A stretch of 64,000 nt of DNA, taken from NCBI RefSeq assembly GCF_004102745.1, contig NZ_RLII01000021.1, forward strand, positions 1 to 64,000, written 5' to 3'. The notes beneath the pieces were generated by a model. That model saw nothing but the letters and a program-made list of their open reading frames with translations. It was not told the DNA's origin and made no database searches. Within the stretch, counting starts at the first letter, position 1. Every line of letters begins with the position of its first letter. The stretch is from Acetivibrio mesophilus (lineage in GTDB: Bacteria > Bacillota > Clostridia > Acetivibrionales > Acetivibrionaceae). This document shows, piece by piece, positions 19,827-28,984 of this stretch. Made by a program: the position numbers and the translations under genes.

Positions 19827-20636
19827 ATGATTAAGGATATAACACTAGGACAGTATTTTCCCGGGGATTCATTGATACACAGAGCGGACCCTAGGGTAAA
19901 AATTATCCTGACACTAGTTATAATGACAAATATATTTCTTATAGATTCATATCTTGCCTTTGCTGCATTTGCAGGCTTTATTGTCATGGCTGTTTTTATT
20001 GGCAAGATACCTTTTGGTTATACATTAAAAGGCTTAAAGCCAATTATGCCTATAATTGTTTTTACGGCGCTTATTAATATTTTTACTACTCCGGGCATTT
20101 TATTTGCAGGATACGGGCCAGTCCGCATCACCTATGAAGGAATAGATATAGCGGCCAAAACGAGCTTAAGGTTTGTGCTTTTGATTATGAGCTCATCCAT
20201 TATGACCTTGACAACAACCCCCATATCCCTAACAGATGGCCTAGAAAGGCTTCTAAGCCCTCTAAAACATCTGAAAGTGCCGGTACATGAATTTTCTATG
20301 ATGATGACTGTTGCATTAAGATTTATACCCACATTGCTTGAAGAGACGGATAAAATAATGAAAGCACAGGCCTCTCGGGGAGCTGACTTTGACACAGGCA
20401 GCATGTTCGAAAGGGCAAAAAGCTTTATACCCGTATTGATTCCCTTGTTTGTAAGTGCATTCAGGAGGGCCGATGACCTTGCATTGGCAATGGAAGCACG
20501 CTGCTATAGAGGTGGAGAGGGCAGGACAAGGATGAAGCAGATGAAGCTGTCCAAGGTTGATTATAAAATTGCATTATCTTTTTTGCTTTTTGAAATTGTT
20601 CTAATATATGTACAATATTTCAAATTTCATATTTAA
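19827..20636 (+). CDS. ecfT: ECF transporter transmembrane protein EcfT
   Basis: EcfT (269 aa) couples the ATPases to S components. It starts DITLGQYFPGDSLIHRADPRVKI (in part) and has about five to six hydrophobic segments. The two cytoplasmic coupling motifs are visible: AQASRGAD (about residue 180) and AMEARCYRGGEGRT (about residue 225), both of the Ala-Arg-Gly type. ATG 19827 has better spacing from AAAGGAG than ATG 19818. It is the last chromosomal-type gene before the decayed region and the metabolite cluster. Confidence 0.94.
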   Translation: MIKDITLGQYFPGDSLIHRADPRVKIILTLVIMTNIFLIDSYLAFAAFAGFIVMAVFIGKIPFGYTLKGLKPIMPIIVFTALINIFTTPGILFAGYGPVRITYEGIDIAAKTSLRFVLLIMSSSIMTLTTTPISLTDGLERLLSPLKHLKVPVHEFSMMMTVALRFIPTLLEETDKIMKAQASRGADFDTGSMFERAKSFIPVLIPLFVSAFRRADDLALAMEARCYRGGEGRTRMKQMKLSKVDYKIALSFLLFEIVLIYVQYFKFHI

Positions 20637-22088
20637 ATCAAACTTCTTCTCTAAGTAAGTACTATTTCTGCTACTATTGCATTATTAACGAACGATTCTA
20701 TATTATTTAGCCATTTAAAGTAAATATAATGAAAAATATCCTGGGTTTGTAGAAAACTAATTAAAATGTTCCGGAAACCGTCAATATTCAAAAAAAGGGA
20801 CTCTTTACTTTTTTAAAAGGTTCTAGAGTAATTTTTGGTTTTAATGCATCCCAAAGTTTAGCTTCTGATAAAAATTGATACCCAATTTCCTGCCCATATC
20901 TTACATGATACTATAAAAATAATTAACCAAATCAAGTCCATCTAAATACCGTCGATTTTATGACAATTTAGAATGAAGATTATTTGTAGTTATAGCAATA
21001 TATGACAACAAATCATTAGAATATTCTGTCGATCTTTGAAGAGGTTTTTCAACAAATCACAAAGTTTATAAAATAAATCAAATCAAAATCCAGTTTGAAT
21101 ATTCATTTATATTAAAAAACGACAACCTTTGAGTTTAAGTAAAATACCGGGAAATGCTATTAATTACATTAGCTAGAATGTGAAAATAACTTTCTTATTA
21201 TTCGACTCATAAAATTCACGTATTGACAATATTTTCTGAATATATTAAACTTATTTTGACGAACTAATATATCTTTTGAATGTCATTGAAAGTTATGGCA
21301 TTGTTAGCACTATCCGGATAGTGAATGTTGATAATAGTTAGACTATTTGCAGCAAAGTGGAAGTGAGGGTTCTTCTGTTATTCCCAAAGAACTCCTATGC
21401 AAGGTGGACTATTCAATTAGGGTAAATCAGGAAACCAACAGAGTATACAATCTCTACTGCACTTTGACATCTAAATATATATATGCACATTCAAATTCAG
21501 GTTTGACCCAAGAATTGAAGCTCCTGTCATTGTGATATATATAACCTCTACGTTTTATCTTTTTCCCTTGTTGTTGTTACTCATGGCAAGACCGTTAAAT
21601 ATCTAATAATCGAAGTGGAGCAGGATGTATGGCAACCAATTGCCTAGAGTCATACAAAAAAGTTTTGTTCCGGAATACCATACATTGCAACAAAAACCTT
21701 AAAATATACGATAGATGCAAATGACATCTGATTTAATTCAAGATTTAAAGTTCTTTTCTGAGGTATTGCAACTACTCAATTACAAGATATTTGATTCAGA
21801 TAAAGATTAAGAGCAGGTCTTCCTCAAGTTTAAGACTTCTGCATGCTTTAAAAGAGTCTAACGAATTTTGAATTCCTCGTCCTTGTTACTTGGCTTTCGG
21901 ACATGATTTTGAATGTGATTACATGCATAATTAATACCCTTGTGAAAGTTCTATACATTTTACACCTTTGTGTTATGTTAGTACATTTCAGAATAAACGG
22001 TGTATAGGTTTTTCTTTTCTCCTATTATCAGCACTTTGTCAAAGTATCACAAAATTTATCGTTGAATGGTTTTTATGTTGAAATAACT
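20637..22088. other. Long AT-rich non-coding, decayed region
   Basis: About 1.45 kb has no convincing gene. All reading frames are broken by frequent stops. One short open stretch (21347-21535, 62 codons) has no recognisable ribosome-binding site or motif. A minus-strand fragment at 20788-20910 reads like the end of a protein. The region looks like eroded DNA at the border of the inserted gene block. Confidence 0.6.
20788..20910 (-). pseudogene. Possible C-terminal protein remnant
   Basis: On the minus strand an open stretch of about 40 codons ends YQFLSEAKLWDALKPK, then ITLEPFKKVKSPFF and a stop. The composition looks protein-like, while upstream frames are closed by stops. I do not recognise the family. 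It could be chance. Confidence 0.2.
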
Positions 22089-22117
22089 TTGAAAACTTTT
22101 TGTAGAAAAAATATTAC
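22089..22117 (+). promoter_or_regulatory. Candidate promoter of the metabolite gene cluster
   Basis: TTGAAA (22089-22094), a 17-nt spacer and TATTAC (22112-22117) lie about 90 nt upstream of the first cluster gene. This is the only good sigma-A-like pair I noticed near the start of the block. Confidence 0.45.
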
Positions 22118-22206
22118 TAGAGGGAATAAGACGTGCAAAATGCTTGCAGAGGTAAATTGAGTTTTTTGCCTGATGTAAGCTACATAATTTCAAAAAGGGG
22201 ATTAAT

Positions 22207-22545
22207 ATGGAAGTATTAAGCAATAGTAAGTGGAAGGAAGTAAAAAATCAACTTTTAGGAGATGCGGCGATTGTTGAAATGGTATCTGGAGATCATATGA
22301 CACTATGTAGATATAAGATTAGCGAAAAAATCAATATACCTCTACACTCGCATGAATATGAGCAAAGCATATATGTGTCCCATGGCAAAATGAATCTTGT
22401 AGTAGATGGTGAGCTGATTTCCATGAAATCAGGTGATGCTTATATTATATTGAAAAATGTAAAACATTCTGCTGAAATTGTTGAGATACCGTTTGAGTCA
22501 ATTGAGTCCTATTACCCTAAAAGGGAAGATTTATTGGAAAAGTGA
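22207..22545 (+). CDS. Small single-domain cupin
   Basis: This 112-aa cupin has the metal-binding motif 1 as H47-x-H49-x3-Q53 (Gln in place of the usual Glu) and motif 2 with H87 (GDAYIILKNVKHSAEI). Small cupins act as isomerases, oxygenases or sensors. In bacilysin synthesis a cupin (BacB, two domains) isomerises the product of the prephenate decarboxylase. A BacA-like domain lies 4 kb downstream here, so a similar step is plausible but unproven. It is the first gene of a 16-gene unidirectional block. Confidence 0.75.
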   Translation: MEVLSNSKWKEVKNQLLGDAAIVEMVSGDHMTLCRYKISEKINIPLHSHEYEQSIYVSHGKMNLVVDGELISMKSGDAYIILKNVKHSAEIVEIPFESIESYYPKREDLLEK

Positions 22546-22604
22546 TAAAATTAGCCCACTAATATAGGGGCATAGATTCTTGAATATGGGGAAGGTTAAA
22601 AAAT

Positions 22605-23585
22605 ATGTTTAATGAAAAATATCAAAAGTTTAAAAGAACGATAACGGATTTTAATATTATCCCGAAAGAAACGAAAAAGATTGTAATAGGTATGTCAGGT
22701 GGGAAAGATGCTGCGATTATGACTCATTTCCTAATGGAATACCAAAAAGAAGAACGTCCGGATATAAAACTAGATATGTTGATAGCACCAACTCCCTATC
22801 CGCTTTGGAATGATATACCAGATAAAATATTCAATACAGCAATTAACAGTACTCAAAAAGATTTATTAATAGAACAGAAAAAAGTGATAGATAATTTTCT
22901 GGAATACTGGTCTCAATACATGGAATGTAAAGTTATTCCTGTCGAATACGAGCTTATTGAAGACCGTATACTGAAAATGTATTGGTCATGTATGATGTGC
23001 TTTAATACGAAAATGAAAGCATTTAACGATTATTTTCTTAAAGAAGCACATGAAGACAACACTTTATTTGCTTGTGGATGGACAAAATGGGATTCTCATT
23101 ATACTTTGCTTTCTCATTTATTAAAGTCAGATGGTTCAAAGTGGTATGAGGTGAAAGAGAAGAATCCTAAAAAATACAAGGCCGATTGCATATATCTTGC
23201 TTCGTTTTCGGCATATACAAAGGTTGATTTGGGGATACCGGGAAAGAAAATATACAGAATTAACCCAATGGTAGAATTTGATGACAGTGAAACTTTTGCT
23301 TTATCACGGGAGCTGGAAATTCCGGTAGTAGAAGATATTTGTGCTAAGTTATATGGGGACATATTCGAGCAAGACAGAAGAAAAATATCAAAATACCTCG
23401 AAATCTTTTCTAATAACCAAAAGCATTTAAATCTTTCGGAAAATACTATGCTATATAGTTACAGAACTTTATTGAAATTTATGCAAGATATCGAACTTAT
23501 ACCTCCACTTGAGGAAATTGAAAGTTTGGTGTATGACGCATATAACAGTAACTTTGAAGAGATATTCAATTTATTGAAAAAATAA
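22605..23585 (+). CDS. PP-loop ATP pyrophosphatase (AANH superfamily)
   Basis: This 326-aa protein has the pyrophosphatase P-loop SGGKDA (residues 31-36) and a CMMC motif at C129/C132, with further cysteines in LFACGW. Such enzymes adenylate a carbonyl or base and then insert nitrogen or sulfur; TtcA-type members use CxxC for iron-sulfur or sulfur transfer. I cannot name the substrate. It is one of two PP-loop enzymes in the block (see 29910). Related enzymes install thioamides in closthioamide of a cellulolytic Clostridium, so sulfur insertion is one hypothesis. Confidence 0.75.
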   Translation: MFNEKYQKFKRTITDFNIIPKETKKIVIGMSGGKDAAIMTHFLMEYQKEERPDIKLDMLIAPTPYPLWNDIPDKIFNTAINSTQKDLLIEQKKVIDNFLEYWSQYMECKVIPVEYELIEDRILKMYWSCMMCFNTKMKAFNDYFLKEAHEDNTLFACGWTKWDSHYTLLSHLLKSDGSKWYEVKEKNPKKYKADCIYLASFSAYTKVDLGIPGKKIYRINPMVEFDDSETFALSRELEIPVVEDICAKLYGDIFEQDRRKISKYLEIFSNNQKHLNLSENTMLYSYRTLLKFMQDIELIPPLEEIESLVYDAYNSNFEEIFNLLKK

Positions 23586-23613
23586 AAAATAAGAGAACGG
23601 ATAGCGATTGATT

Positions 23614-24426
23614 ATGGACAAAAATGATGGAATTTATGAAATAAAGGGTGGATTCAACGTATTGTCAGAATTCTACGATTCTGATGAATTGAACTTCTTT
23701 TTAGATAGTTCCAAACTGATGGTTAATGAATTGAAACTGTCAGGAGTGAAAAGTATATTAGATTTGGCTACAGGTACGGGTCATACTGCTTTTGAATTAT
23801 CAAAAAAATATACTGATTCAAAGATTATTGGAATTGACATTTCTGAATCTATGCTAAAAAAAGCAGAAATGAAAAAAAGCAAGAACAGCAATATAGAATT
23901 TAAGATACATGATATTGAAGCATTGGAGTTTTTAGAATATAAATATGACCTTATTACCTGTTCGTTTGGAACATATTTTATTAAAGATACTGTACGGCTT
24001 TTTAAAAATGTCTTGCAAAAATTGAATAGAAACGGAAGTTTTGTATTAACTTGTTTTGCAGAAGAGTCGTTCATGCCTTTTAGCGTAGAGTATTTTGCGA
24101 ACCTAAGAGAAAAAGGCATTATTCAAAACTATCCTAAAGACTTTAGCAGCTTAAATGAAAAGTATGTAAGTGATTTGGTTATAGCTGGGTTTAGTAATGT
24201 GAAAACAATTGACAAAAGAATGCAATATAAAATAAAAAAGGCTGAAGAATGGTGGACGGTTATTTGGGGTACGGGCTTTAGGAGTTTCTTAGAAGAGTTA
24301 GATTATGAGGATTTGGAGCAATTTAAAAGCTATCATCTTGAAAAAATAGATGAAATGCTTAAGCGAGGTACGGACACGTATAATTTGAACATTTTAATCA
24401 TGATTGGAGAGGTAAATCCATGCTAA
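23614..24426 (+). CDS. SAM-dependent class I methyltransferase
   Basis: This 270-aa protein has SAM motif I ILDLATGTGHTAFELS (about residues 48-63), the acidic end of strand 2 in IIGIDISESML, and motif IV YDLITCSFGTYFIKD. It resembles small-molecule O- or N-methyltransferases of the ubiE/SmtA type. ATG 23614 is preferred to TTG 23608, although the ribosome-binding site is weak. Its end overlaps the next gene by 7 nt, so the two are probably co-translated. The substrate is unknown. Confidence 0.8.
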   Translation: MDKNDGIYEIKGGFNVLSEFYDSDELNFFLDSSKLMVNELKLSGVKSILDLATGTGHTAFELSKKYTDSKIIGIDISESMLKKAEMKKSKNSNIEFKIHDIEALEFLEYKYDLITCSFGTYFIKDTVRLFKNVLQKLNRNGSFVLTCFAEESFMPFSVEYFANLREKGIIQNYPKDFSSLNEKYVSDLVIAGFSNVKTIDKRMQYKIKKAEEWWTVIWGTGFRSFLEELDYEDLEQFKSYHLEKIDEMLKRGTDTYNLNILIMIGEVNPC

Positions 24427-25406
24427 ATACTAGCATAAAGTATATGGATTATTTTATTCCGCAGACTAGTATCACAGTTGAGGAAGTAATAGCTAAGAGT
24501 GAAGAAAAGCATATTATTCCAGGCGATAATATAGAAGAGTTCTGCAAGCAGTTCAAAAGAGAAAGTCGAATTGATGAGGTATCATCATTTGCTCAAGAAG
24601 ATGACTTGATAAAAATTATTACTGAAATGGTTGAACGACTTTTTTGCGATACAGGAATAGATCCGTCAGAAGTAAGTTATTTAGTAGGTGGAAATAGAGT
24701 CTTGATGGATGGAGATATTTCGATTATACATTACATACATGAAAAATTTAAACTAAAAAATGCGGTTATCCTTCCAATATTTCAACCTTGTGTTTCAACA
24801 CTTTTTGCAATGGGGTTGTCTAGAAAACTGCTAAATCCAATTGATAGAGAATATATGCTGATTTTATCCATAAATAAGGAAATAGATATAAAGGACAGAT
24901 TTATTGGGTTAACAGTTATGGGAGACGGTATATCACTAGTTTTAGTTGAGAACCGACCCGGTCTAATTAATATAAAAGATTGGTGCGCTTTGAATAATGG
25001 AATAAGTAGTTTTAGCAAAAGGGAAAATTTAGGCAATGCCATAAGCTTACTACAGATTCGCTCGAATATAATCAAGAATGGAGCTTGCTTCATACTAAAA
25101 TCCGTAGAACAGTTTGGTATTAGTATAGATGATGTAGATATTATTATTCCACCTAATACTTATTATGATGTTTGGGACAAGGTTTATAGTAATTTGCTGG
25201 AAATAGATTCTTCTAAGTTTTATCTAGATAATTTTGGATATGGTGGACATGTTAATGATGTCGATTTTGTCAGAAATATTAAAGACTATATGGATAAATG
25301 CCTATATCGTGAAAAAGACGAAAATATGTTGGTTTATGGTAAGGATATTATTGCTTCAAATGATATGAATTATCAAACTGTTTTTTTGGAAATTAAAAAA
25401 AATTAA
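24420..25406 (+). CDS. KAS III-like thiolase-fold enzyme, atypical
   Basis: This 328-aa protein follows the ketoacyl-ACP synthase III plan. A nucleophile region FQPCVSTLFAMGLSRKLL carries Cys124, and MGDGISLVLVE matches the GDGAAA strand. The usual His and Asn motifs are altered: the H-Q-A-N position reads IPPNTYYDVW and the N-x-G-N position reads NFGYGGHVND. The Cys with a displaced His suggests an acyltransferase or unusual condensing enzyme, as in CerJ- or PqsD-type enzymes. An AMP-ligase and carrier protein downstream could supply its substrate. Confidence 0.7.
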   Translation: MLNTSIKYMDYFIPQTSITVEEVIAKSEEKHIIPGDNIEEFCKQFKRESRIDEVSSFAQEDDLIKIITEMVERLFCDTGIDPSEVSYLVGGNRVLMDGDISIIHYIHEKFKLKNAVILPIFQPCVSTLFAMGLSRKLLNPIDREYMLILSINKEIDIKDRFIGLTVMGDGISLVLVENRPGLINIKDWCALNNGISSFSKRENLGNAISLLQIRSNIIKNGACFILKSVEQFGISIDDVDIIIPPNTYYDVWDKVYSNLLEIDSSKFYLDNFGYGGHVNDVDFVRNIKDYMDKCLYREKDENMLVYGKDIIASNDMNYQTVFLEIKKN

Positions 25407-25526
25407 ACTATGCTTTGAGATTAAGAGCTTCTAAGCCTAATACTAAAATTCTTGATGTCTTATAAAAATATTAGAAAAAGCATTGTAGCCACTATTATAT
25501 CTCAGTTGAGGGGAAAAGGTGAAATA

Positions 25527-26810
25527 ATGGGGTCAATAATCAATATATCGGCGGAGTATATTAAAAAATTCGCATTAAGTAATGGGACTGATTTTGTAGG
25601 AATAGCATCAATTGACAGATTTGACGGTTCACCTGAGGGGCACCACCCTAAAGATTTATTAAAGACAGTTCGCTCGGTTATTGTTTGTGGAATTATTGTT
25701 CCTACTGGGGCTTTATTTGCTCCGTCAACCTTGTATCATAAAGTGATTGAAGCGACACATTTAGAGTTGGATCAAATAGCTATGAAAGTTAGCTGGGAGA
25801 TTGAAAAAAACGGAGGATTGGCTGTACCTATACCTTCACATGCTCCTTATTATTTTTGGGATGAAGAAAATCAATATGCCATGGGAGATTTATCAATCAG
25901 ACATGCTGCAGAAGCAGCTGGACTAGGCAAAATTAGCAAGTCTGCAATTTTTATTTCGAAGGACTATGGAATACTAACACGTATGGCCTGCGTATTAACA
26001 GATATAGAAATTGAGCCTGATCCAATAGCTGATTGGAATCCTTGCCCCGAAGAATGCAAACTATGTGTAAACGCATGTCCTGTAAATGCCCTGCAAACTG
26101 AAAAACAGTGTACCCAGTCTATATGCAGGAAAAATCTTTTCAGCTTTACGCTTGGGGGCGTGAAAGTTGAGGATTGTAGAGAATGTATTAAAGCTTGTCC
26201 TTGGGTTTTAAAAAGGAAAGGTAACAAAGTTAATCAAGAGTGTGTTAGGACTTTTAATATTGGGAGTATTGAAAATCAGTCTAACACACCTAAAAAAGTA
26301 ATAATATCGACGTTAGGACCAGCAGGCACTTGCAGCGAACAGGCATCTTTGTTTTATATCAATAAGAATAATTATGCAGGGGAGGTTGTTTTGTATTCTT
26401 CGTTTGAAGAAGCTGTGTTGGCTTTAAAAGAGAGCAAATCAGATTATGTAATTATTCCTTCAGCTTATCAGAATATTGCATCTATTATTTTTCAGGAGAA
26501 ATGTCACATTGAAATACATGATGTTTTTAAGCTTGCAACACCAAGTCTCGTAATAGCAGGAAAGGGAAAAGATAAAGAGGTTAAAAAAATAGCGACTCAT
26601 GCTTCTCCAAGCAGTTTGGCCAAAGAATATTATCCTAATGCAGAATTAATTATTTCTAAGAGTAACAGTAATTCTGCCGAAATGCTGATAGCAAACGAAG
26701 TAGATGCATGCATTACTACAATGAATTGTGCTATAAAATACTCCTTAGACATTATACATGATTTTGGTGCAATTGCTATGGGGTGGAATGTATTAAAAAG
26801 AAAGAGTTAG
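25527..26810 (+). CDS. Fusion: QueG-like 4Fe-4S domain plus BacA-like prephenate decarboxylase/dehydratase domain
   Basis: This is a 427-aa two-part protein. Residues ~1-250 resemble epoxyqueuosine reductase-type corrinoid/iron-sulfur proteins: the stretch LGKISKSAIFISKDYGILTR, two ferredoxin-like cysteine clusters (CPEECKLCVNACPVNAL and CRECIKACPW). Residues ~255-427 are a prephenate-dehydratase-fold domain (STLGPAGTCSEQASLF, YVIIPSAYQNI, THASPSSLAKEY, IAMGWNV). The Thr-Arg-Phe motif and ACT domain of true dehydratases are missing, and the pattern matches BacA, the bacilysin prephenate decarboxylase. ATG 25527 after AAAAGGTG is preferred. A chorismate mutase-DAHP synthase in the same block would supply prephenate. 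Confidence 0.75.
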   Translation: MGSIINISAEYIKKFALSNGTDFVGIASIDRFDGSPEGHHPKDLLKTVRSVIVCGIIVPTGALFAPSTLYHKVIEATHLELDQIAMKVSWEIEKNGGLAVPIPSHAPYYFWDEENQYAMGDLSIRHAAEAAGLGKISKSAIFISKDYGILTRMACVLTDIEIEPDPIADWNPCPEECKLCVNACPVNALQTEKQCTQSICRKNLFSFTLGGVKVEDCRECIKACPWVLKRKGNKVNQECVRTFNIGSIENQSNTPKKVIISTLGPAGTCSEQASLFYINKNNYAGEVVLYSSFEEAVLALKESKSDYVIIPSAYQNIASIIFQEKCHIEIHDVFKLATPSLVIAGKGKDKEVKKIATHASPSSLAKEYYPNAELIISKSNSNSAEMLIANEVDACITTMNCAIKYSLDIIHDFGAIAMGWNVLKRKS

Positions 26811-26823
26811 GAGATGGAGTTTT

Positions 26824-27792
26824 GTGAAAGAAGCAAGTAGACTGAAGGGCTATAGTTATTCGCACGACATTGGCAGGAAAGCAAGAGATAATGGACAGAT
26901 TCTATCGGTCAGAGTGGAAACAAGTCTCTTGTGTAATATGAGATGTAGGTATTGCGGTTGGAATAGCGGGATACCGTTAGATGACGAAGTCGGTTTTGAT
27001 ACTCTTATAAATTTTATCTCAGAAGCAAAAGAGATGGGAGCAAAATCTGTGGTAATTATCGGCGGTGGAGAACCTACAATATACACACATTTTAAAGAAC
27101 TCGTAACTTATATTAACCAAGAGGACTTAATTCCTGTTGTTATTACAAATGGTCTTACAACGGATATTGAGTTGGCAAAGTTTCTCTTTGAAAATAATTG
27201 CTCAGTATTGATAAAATGTGATTCATTTAAGGCTGAAGTGCAAGATTACTTGTCAGGAATGGATGGTGCATACAAAAAAATACAGTATGGGTTGAAATCT
27301 CTAATAGAAGCAGGATTTACAAAATCTGTTCCAGATGATAACAACTTAAGGCTTGGAATATCTTTTGTTGTTACCTCAAAAAACATTGATGAAGTATGTG
27401 ATATTTGGCGATTTTGCAGAATGAATAATATTTATCCCAACATCGAGCTGCTCAATCCCACAGGCCGATCCTTAGAAAATATTGATGAGTTGCTACCTGA
27501 CAGCAAAAAGTTGGCTAATATTATGAAAACTATTAGTGAAATTGATGAAAAAGAGTTTCAGATAAAGCAAATTAAGCAAATTGATCGTTCTAATCATTGC
27601 CTACAGCATTTATATAGTGTTTATCTAAATGTAGCAGGGTATGTCCAGCCATGTGGAGCAATAAGAATAAGGAATTTTAACTATAAAGATAACTCTTTAC
27701 GGACAATATTAAATAATGACTATTTTAAAAAAGCCAGAAGTAAGGAGATTCATCTTGATGAAAATGTTGAGTTGACATCCTTTAACGTGTAA
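26824..27792 (+). CDS. Radical SAM enzyme
   Basis: This 322-aa protein has the canonical CxxxCxxC (C37, C41, C44 in CNMRCRYCGW) and the SAM-binding GGGEPT motif (about residues 80-85). The C-terminal region carries NHCLQHLYSVYLNVAGYVQPCGA, which may hold part of an auxiliary cluster but is not a full SPASM domain. The start is GTG 26824 after GGAGATGG. The reaction is unknown. The substrate is presumably a small molecule, because no precursor peptide gene is visible nearby. Confidence 0.82.
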   Translation: MKEASRLKGYSYSHDIGRKARDNGQILSVRVETSLLCNMRCRYCGWNSGIPLDDEVGFDTLINFISEAKEMGAKSVVIIGGGEPTIYTHFKELVTYINQEDLIPVVITNGLTTDIELAKFLFENNCSVLIKCDSFKAEVQDYLSGMDGAYKKIQYGLKSLIEAGFTKSVPDDNNLRLGISFVVTSKNIDEVCDIWRFCRMNNIYPNIELLNPTGRSLENIDELLPDSKKLANIMKTISEIDEKEFQIKQIKQIDRSNHCLQHLYSVYLNVAGYVQPCGAIRIRNFNYKDNSLRTILNNDYFKKARSKEIHLDENVELTSFNV

Positions 27793-27807
27793 ATGTGAGG
27801 AGTAACT

Positions 27808-28950
27808 ATGAAGATTACAAATGAAGTTTATAGTATAAGAGATGAATTATTACGAGATAAAAACTTTTTTAATTGTAATCCTGAACTTGGTTATAAGGAA
27901 TTTAAAACATCAAAGTATATTTCAAGTAGACTAAAGGAAATTGGTTTTCAGGTAGAGGAAAACATAGCAACGACAGGAGTAGTTGCAGTACTAAAGGGGA
28001 AGCAAGATTCTCCATGTATAATGTTTAGAGCTGATATGGATGCTGTTCTAACCATACCAGAAGAAACGACGAGTATAATGCATGCTTGTGGACATGATGC
28101 ACATATGGCTATATTATTGGGTTTGGCCTCTCTGCTAGCTAAAGACAAACACAATTTTAAAGGTACTGTAAAACTAGTTTTTCAGCCTGGTGAAGAGGGG
28201 TTTGGAGGAGCAGAGGCAATGATACATGAAGGAGTGCTCGATAATCCGAAAGTCGACAAAGCATTTGCTCTTCATGTTTGGAGTGAATTGGATGAGGATT
28301 GCATCGGTATAAAAGATGGTCCAATAATGGCGTCTGGGGATGAGTTTGAAATAGAAGTTTATGGTAAAGGCGGACATGCAGCACTACCTGAAAAATGTTC
28401 GGATTCTATATACATTGCATCACAGATAGTGGTAGTTTTGCAGTCAATAGTTAGTCGTAATATTAGTCCTATTGATACTGCTGTTGTTTCTGTAACATCT
28501 TTTAACGGGGGGTGCAATTATAATACAATATGCGAAAAAGTTGCAATTAGGGGTACTTGTAGAACTTTTAGAAATGAGACTAGAGAATTAATTGCGTCAA
28601 AGATTAAAGAAATATCTACATCGATTGCTTCGAGTTTGGGTGGAAAAGCTATAGTGAAGTACAGATTCAAGCATCCGCCCGTAGTAAACTGGAAGGAAGA
28701 ATCGAATCTTGTTGCCCAAATAGCAGAACTTGTTGTAGGTAAAGAGAATATAATAACCAACTATAGTACAATGTGCACAGAGGATTTTTCTCACTTTTTA
28801 CGCAAGGTTCCTGGAGCTTTGGTTTTAGTAGGATGTAAAGGTGAAGAATATTGGCCTCAGCATAGTCCGAATTTTTATGTAGGAGAAAAACCAATGCTTA
28901 TTGGGCTGGAATTATTATATGGGATTGCAAGAAAATATCTGTCTGACTAA
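27808..28950 (+). CDS. M20-family amidohydrolase (N-acyl amino acid deacylase type)
   Basis: This 380-aa protein is an M20D-type metallo-amidohydrolase. The two-metal site is recognisable in MHACGHDAHMAILLGLA, the catalytic Glu pair in FQPGEEGFGGAEAMI and later His in ALHVWSELD; a dimerisation domain carries GKGGHAALPE. Relatives deacylate N-acetyl-diaminopimelate, hippurate or IAA conjugates. It directly precedes a DapD homologue and is close to a LysA homologue, so it probably removes the protecting acyl group added by DapD. Aminotransfer between those steps would need an enzyme from elsewhere. Confidence 0.85.
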   Translation: MKITNEVYSIRDELLRDKNFFNCNPELGYKEFKTSKYISSRLKEIGFQVEENIATTGVVAVLKGKQDSPCIMFRADMDAVLTIPEETTSIMHACGHDAHMAILLGLASLLAKDKHNFKGTVKLVFQPGEEGFGGAEAMIHEGVLDNPKVDKAFALHVWSELDEDCIGIKDGPIMASGDEFEIEVYGKGGHAALPEKCSDSIYIASQIVVVLQSIVSRNISPIDTAVVSVTSFNGGCNYNTICEKVAIRGTCRTFRNETRELIASKIKEISTSIASSLGGKAIVKYRFKHPPVVNWKEESNLVAQIAELVVGKENIITNYSTMCTEDFSHFLRKVPGALVLVGCKGEEYWPQHSPNFYVGEKPMLIGLELLYGIARKYLSD

Positions 28951-28984
28951 CTGTGATAAATGAAAAGAACATGGGGGATTATGC

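Noticed and set aside
21347-21535. 62-codon open frame in the decayed region
   Set aside because: No ribosome-binding site, no recognisable motif, and surrounding frames are full of stops. It is probably chance.
26824-27792. RiPP-maturing radical SAM enzyme
   Set aside because: No precursor peptide gene, RRE domain or complete SPASM domain was seen nearby.
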